The notes: generated by a model not told the origin, from the letters alone. 64,000 nucleotides of DNA from Gongronella butleri (GCA_025201375.1 JAIWZP010000005.1:62001-126000), one strand, 5' to 3'. Positions 41,930 through 53,529 are shown, counted from the first letter of the stretch. A program made the numbers and translations.

Positions 41930-43186
41930 ATGCTTTACAATGCGTATAACCAAAAGGTGACCGAGCCCTCGCGCAGAGACTCGATTGCCTATTTGAACGT
42001 GATGGTTGTCGGCGCGGCAGGCACCGGCAAGACGGCTTTTGTGCGCACTTTGACCGAGCGCATGAAAGTACACATGATCCCGGGCACGTACAAAGAAACC
42101 AAGCCAAATGCGCTAAAGGGCCCCGTCCGCAGCACGGACGAGCTCTACAGCGTGTCTATGCATCTCGACGAGAATGGCCGTCGCACCGCGTTTAGCTTGA
42201 TTGACACGCCCGGCTTTGCAAAAGGTTTTGACATTGATCAGCATCTGCGCTTTCTCGCCAAATACATTGACCACCAATTTGAACGCACCCTTGCCGAGGT
42301 AAGCCTCCATTCGCCAAAAAAAAAAGGAAAAAAAAAAAAACATGGAAGTGGATTTTTTACGCCTACGTTTTAGGAATCCAAAGTGCGTCGCGATGCCAAG
42401 GCGCTTGACACGCACATCCACGCGTGCGTGTATCTTGTGGACACGAGCGGCCAACCTGGTCTGAGCGATGTAGACCGGTATGTGATCAAGTTGCTAAGCA
42501 CGCGCGTCAATGTTGTGCCAATCATTGGCAAGGCCGACACGCTGACCGAACAACAGCGCGACCAATTGAAGTACGCGCTACGCCGAGACATTTTCGACAA
42601 GCACCAGATCCCATTGTATGGTTACATTGACTTTGATGAGCAGGAATTGGACGAGGAATCGCCATTCCCGCCTCCACCGCCACCCAAGCGACTGCCTGAC
42701 CGCCAAACACTCGGTTCGCGCACGCTCGATCGCATTGTCGACACGCTGCAAGAATGCGTCGACGAATTTGGCGACGACGACGCCCAAACCATGATGGAAT
42801 ATCTCGAGTCCATGCCATTGACCGTCATGAGCTACGAGGAAAACAGTGCCACGGGCCGTCCCCTGCACGCGACTTCCACGCCGGCCGTCGTCATTGCGGC
42901 TCACGCTACCAAGCGGCCCAAAAAGGGTGCTGCGCGCGGCCCATTGCCCGTCGCCAAGTCGTCGCTCTGCCGCTATTACCCGTGGGCCGTCATCGATTGT
43001 TGCAATGAGGATCAAAGCGACTTTGAGCGCCTCCGCGTCATGCTACTCTGGTCACACCGCGATATGCTCCGCGTCGATACATTTGAACGCTACTATGAAC
43101 AATATCGCACCGATCAGCTCCTCTCAAGAAAGGTCGACAAGATGGGCATCATCAAATCCAAGGAAGGCAAGGTCCCCCTCGTATAG
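41930..43186 (+). CDS. divergent septin GTPase
   Basis: Two exons (41930-42298, 42374-43186) close in frame to 393 residues. Septins are GTP-binding proteins that polymerise into filaments at septa and the cell cortex. G1 is VVGAAGTGKTAFV, G3 is LIDTPGF, and G4 is IIGKADTLT (usual septins have AKAD). The septin-unique element is recognisable: CRYYPWAVIDCCNEDQSDF followed by RLRVMLLWSHRDML and YYEQYRTDQL. Unusual points: the G1 loop lacks the common GLGKST form, the YPWG motif reads YPWA, and about 100 residues (DEQELDEESPFPPPPPPK onward) are inserted between G4 and the unique element. No C-terminal coiled coil follows; the protein ends KEGKVPLV. It may represent a fast-evolving or specialised septin class. 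Confidence 0.85.
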
Positions 43187-43348
43187 ATTTTCCGCCGCCC
43201 CTTGCTTTTTTCTTTTAATCGTTTCTCTTTGGATTCCCTTGCCCCCTCCCCCTCCCCCACCTCTCACTCACATTTTCTCTCATGTTTTTTTATGTCTTCC
43301 TATTGACAGCCCAAAAAAAAATAATAAAAAAATCGGTTTTTTAATGTA

Positions 43349-43666
43349 TCATCGGAAGCTGCTGCGCAACGTCTCGGTCGCGCGTAGACTGAGACTGCCT
43401 GTGGTCATGCCCGTTTTTTTCTTGGCCTTGTTCACCTCATTGATCGCAGCGACAATTTCATTCATGTTGGTCTCGAGCACCATGCCGCCTTGGATGATCT
43501 CGGATAGGATATAATGCACCTCGTCAAAGTGGAAGATCTAACGTGGCCAATTGCGCAAGAAACACAAGGCGTGAGCAACACGTGTCCATTCCCTCCATTT
43601 GCCACGTCTTACCAGATCCAATTCGCACACATTTTCAAAACAACGATCCAGACTTTCGACAAACAC

Positions 43667-43702
<36 letters not shown>

Positions 43703-44084
43703 AGAAACAGCTCAATTCGTCTGTGCCAAGCACCACGTGCGTCTGCCATTTTACCTGAATAAGGTCCAAAATGCCTAGCTCGCTCTCACTTTCATCGACA
43801 ACAAAGACAAAGTACAAAGTAGCATAGTGACGATAGATGACACGGGTATCTTTTCCACCGAGCAGCTTGCTTCCCTCCAAAAAGTTGCATGCGGTGTCGG
43901 GCCGTTTGGACACAAGTGTGTAAATCTCGTGCACCAACGCCTGTTGCGTCGCCACGTCCTATAAAAATCATGAGAAACGCCCTTTTTTGTGCTTTGATAT
44001 CTACAGTTGCCTTACGATTTGCTGGTAAAACTTGGTTAGCCGTGGCTTGCCGTGATTGTTAAAGATGAGCACTGACTTGATCAT
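43349..44084 (-). CDS. APS3: AP-3 adaptor complex sigma subunit
   Basis: Small subunit of the AP-3 adaptor, which sorts cargo from Golgi/endosomes to the vacuole. The start exon encodes MIKSVLIFNNHGKPRLTKFY, the standard beginning of AP-3 sigma; the next exon gives RVIYRHYATLYFVFVVDESE and SELGILDLIQ; further exons give VFVESLDRCFENVCELDL and IFHFDEVHYILSEIIQGG, then MVLETNMNEIVAAI. AP-3 is favoured over AP-1 or AP-2 by the NNHGKPR start and the ELDLIFHFD block. About 165 residues in four exons. The second intron contains a very long A/T run (about 43669-43700). It is convergent with the septin gene, with about 160 bp between stops. Confidence 0.94.
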
Positions 44085-44526
44085 GTGAGACGAAAGAGGG
44101 AGGCAAAAAAAGAAAAAGCGTGTCCTGCCACATTTGGGCTGCCCTTTTTCTCTTCGTTTTTTGCGCACTCGAATCTCCGCTTGGCAGCTCAAGAAAAAAT
44201 AATTCTTGATTTATTTCGTCCGTGAGACCGTGACAGTCATCACGGGCACATACGACACTGCACAAACGCAATATCAGCCACACTTTAGCCGCTTGACATT
44301 TTTAGAATGCCTATTCCTCTTGATGATTAATCTCCCCGTTGAGAATAATGCAATCTTACATCGAAGCGCATTATCGACGCGACGACGCCGGTCGGTGACA
44401 AGACAGAGAGGCTATGGAAAGCCCAAATTTTAACGTTTTTTTTTTGTACCTTTTTTCTTGTTATGTATCATACTGTATTCAACTTTTAAAAAAATCAATC
44501 AAGTGATGCATTGGTTCTCTACAGTA
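44085..44526. other. intergenic, no gene seen
   Basis: AT-rich region upstream of AP-3 sigma. It includes 'gtatcatactgtattcaac' (a TACTGTA word) near 44465. Short open frames lack support. Confidence 0.4.
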
Positions 44527-44814
44527 TTACACAGCAAACAACGGGCAAAGGTGCAATAAAAATTGGGAATCAACAATAAAGCTGGTTTTGTGACGATCCT
44601 CAACTGGACCGTCCTCTTGTACCTGCGGTGTTGGAGCCCAACGGGCAAGGGTTTCCGGCGAGAGCATGGAGCGCATAGTGGGGCGTCGACGGGCCTCGGC
44701 GGCCTGCACAACGAGTCGGTCGCGTCGCACTCGTTGTTGCACGCATCGGGTGGCGGCTCCACGGATATGGCGGACGGATCGTCCTTGAGGCTGCTTGGGC
44801 GAGGAAGTGCGCAT
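44527..44814 (-). CDS. hypothetical small arginine-rich protein
   Basis: Not recognised. A 95-residue frame begins MRTSSPKQPQGRSVRHIRGA and continues with a helical basic stretch (CVQQRVRRDRLVVQAAEARR, MRSMLSPETLARWAPTP). Support: the start follows a long T/C-rich leader on the minus strand (about 44815-44930), exactly like known genes here, and codon third positions are G/C-rich through residue 75. The last 20 residues (FIVDSQFLLHLCPLFAV) look less coding-like, so an intron starting at the GTACAAG after PTPQ is possible, with a different 3' end. Confidence 0.42.
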   Translation of the reverse strand: MRTSSPKQPQGRSVRHIRGAATRCVQQRVRRDRLVVQAAEARRRPTMRSMLSPETLARWAPTPQVQEDGPVEDRHKTSFIVDSQFLLHLCPLFAV

Positions 44815-45641
44815 TGTGTATTGGGAACAAACAAGTGTTTATTGGAAAAGGACAAGAGGGGGGAACAGGTGAGGGGAAACGGTGTTGAAAGGGTAAAGAG
44901 AAAAAAAGAAAAGGAAAAAAAGGGGAAAAGGAAAGTGGCGGGGTCTCATATGTGCGACAAGGCCAATTGGTCTGCAGCCTTGGCGCACAGACAGGTCGGG
45001 ATTCCAGCAGCGGCGCAGCAAAAGGAGAAAAAGCGGGACAAAGGAGAAGATCGGCCATTGCTCGATGAGGAGAGCAGCTAGAGACTTGTGAGAGAGTGCG
45101 TTCGAAAGCCAAGAGCCATGGCCAGATGGTGGTGTTGGAATTGGGCGGCGGCCAAAGGAAAAGAGAAGGACTGGAAACAAAAAGGAACGAAAGCGAGCAA
45201 GAAAAAAAAAAGAGTTGGGGACAATGCTCACGAATTGGATCGTGACAGTTTAGAGGAAATGGCAATAAAAAGGTCATTTTTGAAAAAGTTGCATTTCTCG
45301 AACAGTTTTGGCAAAACACCGGTGAATATTATGGTTTCATTCGACAATGATCGAATTCTTTCATGATTCACTGCAGTATTACCGTAAAACTGTGTTACAA
45401 GTAGAAATAGCTATGGCGACCGGTTTGCTTTTACACTGTATAATACCAGATTTTGGCTATGAAACTTCAAATGGTAAAGGCTCATCATCCAGAGCAACAC
45501 ATCTTTCTACTGTATGATAGACTGAAGTAGACGATCTAGCTACATCGCGTGTATCCTCCTCTCAGCTCAAGCAGATACTCAAGTAGCAGCGTGCTCTTTT
45601 TTTTTTTTTTTTTAAAACAATCTCAATCGCTGTTTGCTTTA
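44815..45641. other. purine/pyrimidine-rich spacer
   Basis: First part (to about 44930) is the presumed leader of the small gene. The rest has GA-rich tracts, a plus-strand frame (44949-45081) starting MCDKANWSAALAHRQ without known motif, TACTGTA-type words near 45375-45520, and a T-run before 45613. No gene is firmly supported. Confidence 0.35.
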
Positions 45642-47113
45642 TTATTTCTTGTGCAGCTTGGGTCTGCCTCGGGGTTTGTGCTGCACGTCCTTGCATCCAG
45701 TCTTTCCCGTGGCAATGCAGCGCCTGCATGGTCTCATGTCGTCGCAGCGGAGATGCGATCGTTTGCAGTGATTGCACGCCTTGTCGACATTGCGTCCCTT
45801 TTTGATGGTGAATGGCTTTTTGGACGCCTTGCCTGGGTTCTTTCGCGGCTTGCCACTGCTGCTTGAGCTTGCCGTGCTGGATAGCGAGCTTTGGCTGGCG
45901 TGGCGGCTGACGGCATTGCTGTGGATGCCGCCTGGTGGTGGTGGCAGAAACGCGCCGGTTGATGGATAGGCACGTCGGCGCTGATGACACTGGAACGTGT
46001 CGTCGCTGTCATCGTCCTCATCTACATAGGTATCATCGTCTAGCAAAAAAGCCAGGTCATCCGATTCGTCTTCGTCTTCGTCATTGTTCGAGGACGATGT
46101 GTAGGAGAATGAGGAGAGCATTGGCGATGATCGCGAAGGAACCATGTACGAATGCTTTGGTATTTTGATGAACAGCTTGTCGTCAAATGATGATGGCGCC
46201 GTCGTCGGCGATGACATGGACGGCATCATGTGCAAATTGTCCCACGGCAGCATCGCGTCGCCCGGGTGGTGCATCTGGCCAAAGGGACTATACAAGTGTG
46301 CCGACTCGGAGTGCTTGATTGAATCTGCCTTGGCGACAAAGGCATTGACATCCTAAAATGACAATTGCGAAACCACCAAAAATGTCAATGGGTCGGTCAA
46401 AAATGGGAAAGGGCACGCAGCACTTGGGCCGCATGAAGCTGCAACCATCCTTTTTTTAGATCACCCATGCACTTTTTTTTTTTTTTTTTTTTTTTCTGGT
46501 GACACTTTGAACTTACACTTAGGCTGACATAACTCCTTGGGATAGAAAAAGGCATGTGGTCCAGCAAGGATGCATTTGTCCATAGTGTGTTTGTCGAATT
46601 GGTGGTGGATGTAGATGAAGAGGGCGTCAGCTGCATGTCGAGCAAGGATGGCGGCTGTGACCAGGATGATGAAGACGATGCGGCGGACGAGAGAGCATTA
46701 CTGTTTGTTACAGGGGTGATGTTTGTCGTGATGATGGCAGCGGGCAGCGCGCCTGACGCGCTAGGCGCGGACGCAGACGTGGGCATCTCTGGCGGCTGTG
46801 CATGCTGCAGCGGATGGATAGGCATCGATGCCGACAACGCGCATGGGTAGTTTTCCTTGTATTGCTCAAAGGTGGGAAAGTAAAACTGGTGTGGCGTCGC
46901 GACTGAGCAATCAAGGCTATCGTCGTCGTCATCCTCGTCGAGTGGTGATGCCTTTTTGGCGGTACAGGATGGCGGATCCACGAATTGCATGAATTCGCTG
47001 TGTGAATCTTCATTGGGCAAGAGGCATGGCGCGGAAAAGGAATTGGTCAGCGACGGCCATTCCATGTACTCGCCGGATGCATCCATGAAATGGAGGTACG
47101 AGCTGCTGTCCAT
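45642..47113 (-). CDS. Zn2Cys6 transcription factor with C-terminal zinc cluster
   Basis: Predicted fungal sequence-specific transcription factor. Two exons are joined across an intron near 46355-46515. The first starts MDSSSYLHFMDASGEYMEWP and is rich in Ser, Pro, Thr and acidic residues, as activation domains are. The second contains acidic blocks (NNDEDEDESDDLAFLLDDDT) and, at the extreme C-terminus, the zinc cluster ACNHCKRSHLRC-DDMRPCRRC-IATGKTGC (C-x2-C-x6-C-x5-C-x2-C-x7-C). It is preceded by a basic serine-rich linker and followed by HKPRGRPKLHKK, an AT-hook-like RGRP segment. Zinc clusters are usually N-terminal, so this layout is unusual though known for some factors. Target genes are not inferable. 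No fungal middle-homology domain was seen. Confidence 0.85.
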
Positions 47114-48523
47114 CGTATCAAGAAATGAAAAAAAGGTGGCAAAGGGAGAAAGAGAAAAAAAAAGGAAAAAGAAAATAGAAGCAAAGCAAGGCTTTTCCAC
47201 GCTCGTCAGATACACATGCTCTAGAATTGCCACGCGCGCCTGTCCACCCCCCTCCCCCCAGCCAACACACACGCCTGTCACACGGCAGCAAGCCCGCCTC
47301 ACGAGCGGTCGAATTAGGGCATTCTTCAGAGAGAAAAAAAAAAACAGCGAAACCAAAACAAGACACGGGCTGATCGAAACCAAATTTTCCCGCCAAAACT
47401 AAGAGCACGGCACTTGAAGCAAGTCGCTGGTTTTTTTTTTCAGCGTGGTCGCGTGGCTTTCTCTTTGTCTTTTGCCTCCTCCCGCCCCTTTTTTTTTAAT
47501 CCACTTTTTTTTCGCGTCTTTCTTGGCCTTGAAGCCGCCATGGATGTGGCCTCACTTGGTCTATGGAACAAGGGAGGATAGGCTTCGTTGACAAAAGGAG
47601 TGCATTTGCGGACGAATGCGCATGTGTTCCAGCCGCCACAGGCCTAAAATGGGCATTTTGACACTCGATTGGTTTTTTTTCCCATCCACACGCGAAAAGC
47701 CGTTCCGCTTTTTGCCATCTTGTTCTTCAACCACCGTCAAACAAACTGGAACCAGGAAAAAAAAAGAGGGACAAGTTCATTATCTGTCATTCCAACCCCC
47801 GTTTTGATTCGAATAAAAAAAAAAAAAGAGATCCGTGCGCGTGTGCTCTGTCGGTTCTGTCCCCTTGGGTCTTGTCAAGCTCGTCATCTCTCTGGCTCTC
47901 TCAAGAAGTTGATCCCCCTTAACATTACTCGTCAAATCGCAAATCGACCCAATCCTTAACATTTTTTTTTCTTTTGATGTCATCGTCTTGCTATTCCCGT
48001 TTGGCAGTGACATTGGTTGATCTGGTGACAGATTGCGGGCTGCGTGGAGCACTTTTGCTCGCTTCAGTGTGAGTTTTGAATGAGCGGGTGATCTAAAGGG
48101 AAAGGCAAAAAGCTTTTTTGAAACCAATTGCCGCATTTGGGATGGCTGTGGCGGGAACTATTTGCATGGTGTCGTGACCAGATGATCCCCATTTCCTCGC
48201 GTCATCCATATGCATTGCATTGACAAAGCATCTTTTGTGCATACATCCCTGTTCCGGGGATGAAAGGATAATGCGAGCTTTTTTTCTTATTTTTGTAATA
48301 CCCATTTGAGAGGAGCATTATTGATTTCTGCTTACGGGCCGTCACCGCATTGTTGATGCCGCGCGGAGCCGAATCTTGTACGCCATGTGAAACTTTGTAA
48401 ATGCTGGACCTGTCTGCATTTGTACGAATTGGTGCGCCCATGCATCCTATATATAAAAAAAAGGAGCACCGACCTTGTTTTTTTTTTCTTTTCTTCCCAA
48501 ATAGAAAATTTACCCCTTTCCAA
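47114..48523. promoter_or_regulatory. long divergent intergenic region
   Basis: About 1.4 kb between the zinc-cluster factor (minus) and the acyl-CoA synthetase (plus). It carries A/T-runs and GA-rich tracts. Short frames on either strand show no family features. A TATATA word occurs about 70 bp before the synthetase ATG (near 48450). Confidence 0.45.
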
Positions 48524-49999
48524 ATGTCGATTGTTGTTGAAGATGCCCTTGAAGGGCAAGGTCCCACCCGTCGCTCCATCCTTGCTCAAGGTGGCCTGAC
48601 GCAATACCCAGCCCCCCATGTTGAAACCTTGTACGATGTGCTGCAACACAGCGTGACGCACCGACCCGATCATGCCGCTCTCGGCTATCGTACCGTGGAA
48701 AAGATGATTGACGAGGAAAAGTTGGTCACCAAGCTCGTCGATGGCGCCGAGCAAAAGGTCAAAAAGACATGGCACTTTTTCCAGCTCTCGCCCTATACCT
48801 ACGTCTCGTACAAGGACATGTCTGCCTTGGTCCACGCGCTTGGCGCGGGTCTCTTGCAATTGGGCCTGAAACAGGGATCTAAAATCGAGATTTTCGCCCC
48901 GACAACGTAAAGCAGCTCCCCCCCTAAAAAATCAACAAAACATCAACATGACCTCATTTTTTTTTTCACGCCTAGTCCTCAATGGATGTACGTTGCACAT
49001 GGCGCGTTCACGCAAAACCTGTCGTTGGTGACCGCTTACGAGACCCTCGGCAGCGACGGGCTGCTGCACTCGATGAACGAGACGGAAGTCGAGGCTGTTT
49101 ACACCAGTGCCGAGCTTCTCCCCGTGGTCGCCTCGGTCCTTGACCAATGCACGGTCAAGCCCGTCGTCATTTACCACGGCGACGCACCCAAGCAAGATGC
49201 CATTGAAAAGATCAAATCCGCCACGTCCATTTATACCTTGGATCAAGTGATCTCCCTCGGCAAAGAACACCCTCAAGAGCCCACCAAACCCACCGGCGAC
49301 GACATTGCCTGCATCATGTACACCTCGGGCTCCACGGGCAACCCCAAAGGTGTCGTCCTGAAGCATTCGAATCTCGTGTCAGCAAGTAGGTCGATCTAAA
49401 AAAAAAAAAGAAAAAAGGAGGGAAAAAATGCGCGTCGCATCTTCATTTTTTTTTTTTTTCGAGGATCCTCATCTTTTTTTTTTAATTTAGTTGCCGGCGT
49501 GGTGACTCTACTTGGCCACCATTTGCGTGAGGATGATACCATCATGGCGTATTTGCCATTGGCACATGTGCTCGAATTCCTTGTCGAGTCTCTCGCCATC
49601 TTTGTCGGTATGACGCTGGGCTACGGCAACCCGCGCACGCTGACGGACGCGTCTGTGCGCAACTGCAAGGGCGACATCAAGGAATTCAAGCCATCGATCA
49701 TGACGGGCGTGCCTCAAATCTGGGAAATGATCAGAAAGGGCGTGCTGTCGAGCGTCGCCAAGACCAGCCCCACCGCGCAGGCGCTCTTTGAACGCGCGCT
49801 CCAGACCAAGTCGTGGCTTATGCGCATGGGCATGCCCACTGGATGGCTCGATAGCCTTGTCTTTAGCAAGGTCAAGGAACAGGTTGGCGGACGCTTGCGA
49901 TTCGGTCTTAGTGGCGGCGCCCCATTGGCCCAAGAGACACAACAATTCCTGTCCGCAGCATTGGCTCCCATCCTTGGTGGCTATGGCATGTACGACCAT

Positions 50000-50040
<41 letters not shown>

Positions 50041-51279
50041 CGCGAAATTGATGCCATTTTTTTGTTTTTGCAGGACCGAGAGTGAGTAGAATACTTCCAA
50101 TGACTCTCCAATGGACACGAACTAACTTTTTTTTTCTTTCCTCACCTCGTTGTCGATGATCTTCAGGCTGTGGGTAAGTGACTCGTCTCGAAAGAGAACA
50201 AAAAAAAAAAAAAAAACGAAAAAGCACGTCAATCTGACTTTTTTTCTTTATTTCGCAGCATGGCATGCATTATGAGTCCGGTACGACAAGAGCAATGGGT
50301 GCTAGAAGAACGCATTGTCTCACCTGATTTTTGCTTTAGGAACACTTTGGCATTGGTCACGTCGGTGTCCCTGTTCCTTGCACAGAGATCAAACTTGTGG
50401 ATGTGCCCGAGGCCAATTATCTTTCGACCAACGAACCAAAATCGCAAGGCGAGGTGTGGATCCGCGGTCCGTCCATCTCTAGCGGCTACTGGAAGCAAGA
50501 GGAGCAGACCAAAGAGACAATCACTGAGGATGGTTGGCTAAGAACTGGCGATGTAAGCTTTTTTTTCTTTTTTTTTTCACTCCCTCTCCCCGAGCCACAC
50601 TCATCAATTTTTTTTTAAAAAAGGTCGGTGAATGGAATGAAGATGGCACACTATCCATCATTGATCGCATTAAGAACCTGGTAAGCTTTTTGCAAAAAGT
50701 GCGCTATGACGCGACGCGACGCGGCTAACGTGTTTTTTCTTGTGCAGGTGAAATTGAGCCACGGTGAGTACATTGCTCTTGAGAAGCTTGAATCTGTGTA
50801 CAAGTCGGCAATGGGCGTGTCCAATGTGTGCGTGTATGGCGACGCGTTTTGCGCCAAGCCGGTGGCGCTCGTGGTGCCCATTGAAGCCAAACTCCGTCAA
50901 TTGGTCAAGGAGGACAACAGCCTGCCTGAGAACGTTGCTACCCTGCCCTTTGAGGATCTCTGCCAGCAAGACCAGGTGCGCAAAATGATTTTGAATCAAC
51001 TGCTCGCCCAGGGCAAAAAGGCACAGCTCAAGCCTTCCGAGTGCATTGACAATGTCTACCTCTGCCACGAAGAGTGGACTTCTATCAACGTAAGGACAGA
51101 AATTGGGGGGAGGAGGGAAATTGACGAGGTCTATCACAAGTTGTTGACGCGTGTCGTGTTCCCCTTTTTTTTGTTTTTGTTTTTGTTTTTATTTTATTTA
51201 GGGCATGTTGACGGCGGCCCAAAAACTGAAGCGCCAGGCAATCAACAAGGCTTTCAAGGCAGAATTGGATAGCATGTAA
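48524..51279 (+). CDS. long-chain fatty-acyl-CoA synthetase
   Basis: Activates fatty acids to acyl-CoA via an acyl-adenylate; of the Faa1/Faa4-like group. About eleven exons. The AMP-binding motif is [19 protein letters not shown]; further blocks are [37 protein letters not shown] and the FACS motif [18 protein letters not shown] followed by [19 protein letters not shown]. The ILGGYGM-TES-CGMACIM stretch is spread over three very small exons: 8 nt (50074-50081), 7 nt (50167-50173) and 22 nt (50259-50280); only this splicing restores the family motif GYG(L/M)TE(S/T). The protein ends [10 protein letters not shown], with no peroxisomal SKL-type signal. The N-terminal part [20 protein letters not shown] also fits the family. 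Confidence 0.92.
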
Positions 51280-52518
51280 TCACAAAACACGTGTGGTGGG
51301 CGCGTCCGCGTGGAGATGCTTATTCTTTTTTTTTTGTTTTTGTTTTTTGTTGCAGGTGCGGTGGCAAAAAATAAGGCATTGTAAAATAAAGCGCAATTTG
51401 TATTCCACGTGGCTCACGCCAAACACGATGCATCTTTGCTTGTGTGACATTCCAATCTTTTAAAAAGCACGTCCATCTGGGAGGCGTGGTGGGACACGGC
51501 GCATTTACTCTTTGCTGGGCCATCTTGGCGCCCCAATTTCTGTTTTTCTTTTGCCCCTTTTTCATTCTTGTTTCTCTACGTGTGGCATTTTTAATTGGAA
51601 GTCGCATGACTAGATCACAAAAGGAGAGAACGACAGGCTTGCATGATCATCGTCAGGGGTGCAGCGTTGAAAGAGATAAAAAAAAAACGAGGGTGAAGAG
51701 CTTATGCCTTAGTGTATCCAGTCCACACACACACCTGCAGCTTGTCAATTGGCAACGAGACAACTGCGTGAGCACTCAGCATGCCTTCTCGCCCTTCTTT
51801 TTTTTGTTTCCTTTTCATGCACGAGCGAGCATTTTGTCCCTGCCACCTAAAAGCCCCCCATTGGTTCCTTTTAAGTGATTGCACAAAAGAAACCAATCAT
51901 TAAATAATAATGGCTCGTACTGCGATGGCCATCAAAACAAGAAAAACACACATGGCCATTCATCAAAAAAGGACTGTCAACAACAATACACAAAAAGGCA
52001 GCCCCATCTTTGCATTTGACAAGCATTTGTGTAACGAGGCGGAGACTTGATCGGCATGAACCCAATGGACAAAAATAGGGAGGGCCCACCCAAGGGTTCT
52101 TTCATTGTCTATTGGAAATGGAAATAAAAGGGGGCGCGAGTGCCAAGGGTGCTTCCATAGAAACAGTGGGCTATTGAATTCGTTGGGGGAAAAAAAGGCA
52201 AAAGGAGACAGACAAAGAGGGAATCCAACAATGGTTGGGGCACAAACGCAGCCATGGTGTCAAAAGAAAGCGTGAACCACAAAGGGCGTGTTTTATTTAT
52301 TTTTTTCCCTTTTTTCCCCTTTTTTATCTTTTTTTCTTGATACGATAGAGCCTCCGCGGCTTCTTCTTCTTCTTCTTCTTCCTTGTTTCTTCTCTGCTTC
52401 TTCTTTCTATTTTTCTCTTTTTCTTTTTGTCTGTTTTTTTTGGACTTTTGTGTCGAATACAAAATATTCTTCACCGTTCACTCTTTTTTTTTATTTTTTC
52501 TTCTTCTCTTCTCGGACA
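51280..52518. other. intergenic region with (CTT)n tract
   Basis: No gene seen. The last 250 bp, before the next start codon, are T/C-rich with a (TTC)n microsatellite at about 52360-52385. A (CA)n-like segment lies near 51722-51733. Probably the leader and promoter of the following gene. Confidence 0.45.
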
Positions 52519-53529
52519 ATGACCAACAGCAGTCGAAGCAACGTCCTAATTTTCCAAGCGACGACTCGGCTGCGTCGACGACTTTTGGAAGATCAATTAT
52601 CCGATGTTGCAGCTCAATTCGCACATTTTGACCATGATATTGGCGAGATGCAAGCACAATTGGCGCTGACGATGCGTCATGTGCAGCAATTGACGAGCTA
52701 TGACGTGCACACCCAGAATCAGCAGATGGATTTATTGGAATGGCAGCTGCACCAATTTCAGATCATGCTCTGCACGTTGAAAAAGGCATTGGCCAGGCAC
52801 CAAGCGCTGAATGGAGGAAACGCCGCCTTGCCGCTGACAAGTCACCTGACGCGGCCATCCGGATACTCCTCCGCGCCCAAAAAATCCCACGACGAGCGAC
52901 AACAGCCCCACTTGATGACGTCGGCAAAGAAATCGAAGAGAATGTCCATCATGTCGCGCGAATCGTCCGTGTCACACATGTCTTCCGTCTTTAGCCCGCC
53001 TCGCTCGGCACGTCACAGCATCTCAAGCGCCGCGACGGACGCGACATCCGTGATGGACGATGATGACGACGCTTTCAGCCTCAAACGCGAATTTGCCCCG
53101 CCAACATCGCCGCTTCCATTGGAAAAAACCGACGACGCGTATCAATTGGACACGCTTGACCAGACATTGGCGTATATTGACCAATTACAACATCTTGCCT
53201 CGGACGATGTGGATCAGGAACTGTTGGACGACCTCGCCTTTCTTTTGGATCATCCAGATGCGTGTGATCACGCGTCCATGTCGCTCACAGGCCCCAAGAT
53301 GACCCGGGCGAGGCCCTCCTCATACCCAGCACCGACAATGCATCACCATGCCTATGCCCCTTTACAAAAAAAGAATATCACCCGCTCGTCGCCCGCAACT
53401 GCCTACGACCAGGCCCATGTACGGGCTCCCTCACACTCTGGATGGCAATGGTGCCGTTTCCTCAGCGTGGTCTCCGCCTCATACGTACTCAGCATCCTCA
53501 AAGGGCCCGATGATCTCACAGCGACCTGA
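52519..53529 (+). CDS. hypothetical coiled-coil protein
   Basis: Single-exon frame of 336 residues, not recognised. The ATG chosen (MTNSSRSNVLIF) directly follows the T/C-rich leader; the open frame upstream is leader sequence. Residues 15-95 form a predicted helical coiled coil (RLRRRLLEDQLSDVAAQF, LALTMRHVQQLTSYD, MDLLEWQLHQFQIMLCTLKK). The middle is Ser-rich and basic (KKSKRMSIMSRESSVSHMSS) with possible phosphorylation sites. A second acidic helical part follows (LDTLDQTLAYIDQLQHLASD, QELLDDLAFLLDHPD). The C-terminus contains a hydrophobic stretch (WCRFLSVVSASYVLSIL). Codon bias and the leader support a real gene; function is unknown. Confidence 0.6.
   Translation: MTNSSRSNVLIFQATTRLRRRLLEDQLSDVAAQFAHFDHDIGEMQAQLALTMRHVQQLTSYDVHTQNQQMDLLEWQLHQFQIMLCTLKKALARHQALNGGNAALPLTSHLTRPSGYSSAPKKSHDERQQPHLMTSAKKSKRMSIMSRESSVSHMSSVFSPPRSARHSISSAATDATSVMDDDDDAFSLKREFAPPTSPLPLEKTDDAYQLDTLDQTLAYIDQLQHLASDDVDQELLDDLAFLLDHPDACDHASMSLTGPKMTRARPSSYPAPTMHHHAYAPLQKKNITRSSPATAYDQAHVRAPSHSGWQWCRFLSVVSASYVLSILKGPDDLTAT

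Noticed and set aside
44600..45319. A 239-codon minus-strand frame rich in Pro, Phe and Ser
   Set aside because: Most of it is the T/C-rich leader read as protein; only the last part overlaps the small Arg-rich gene, in another frame.
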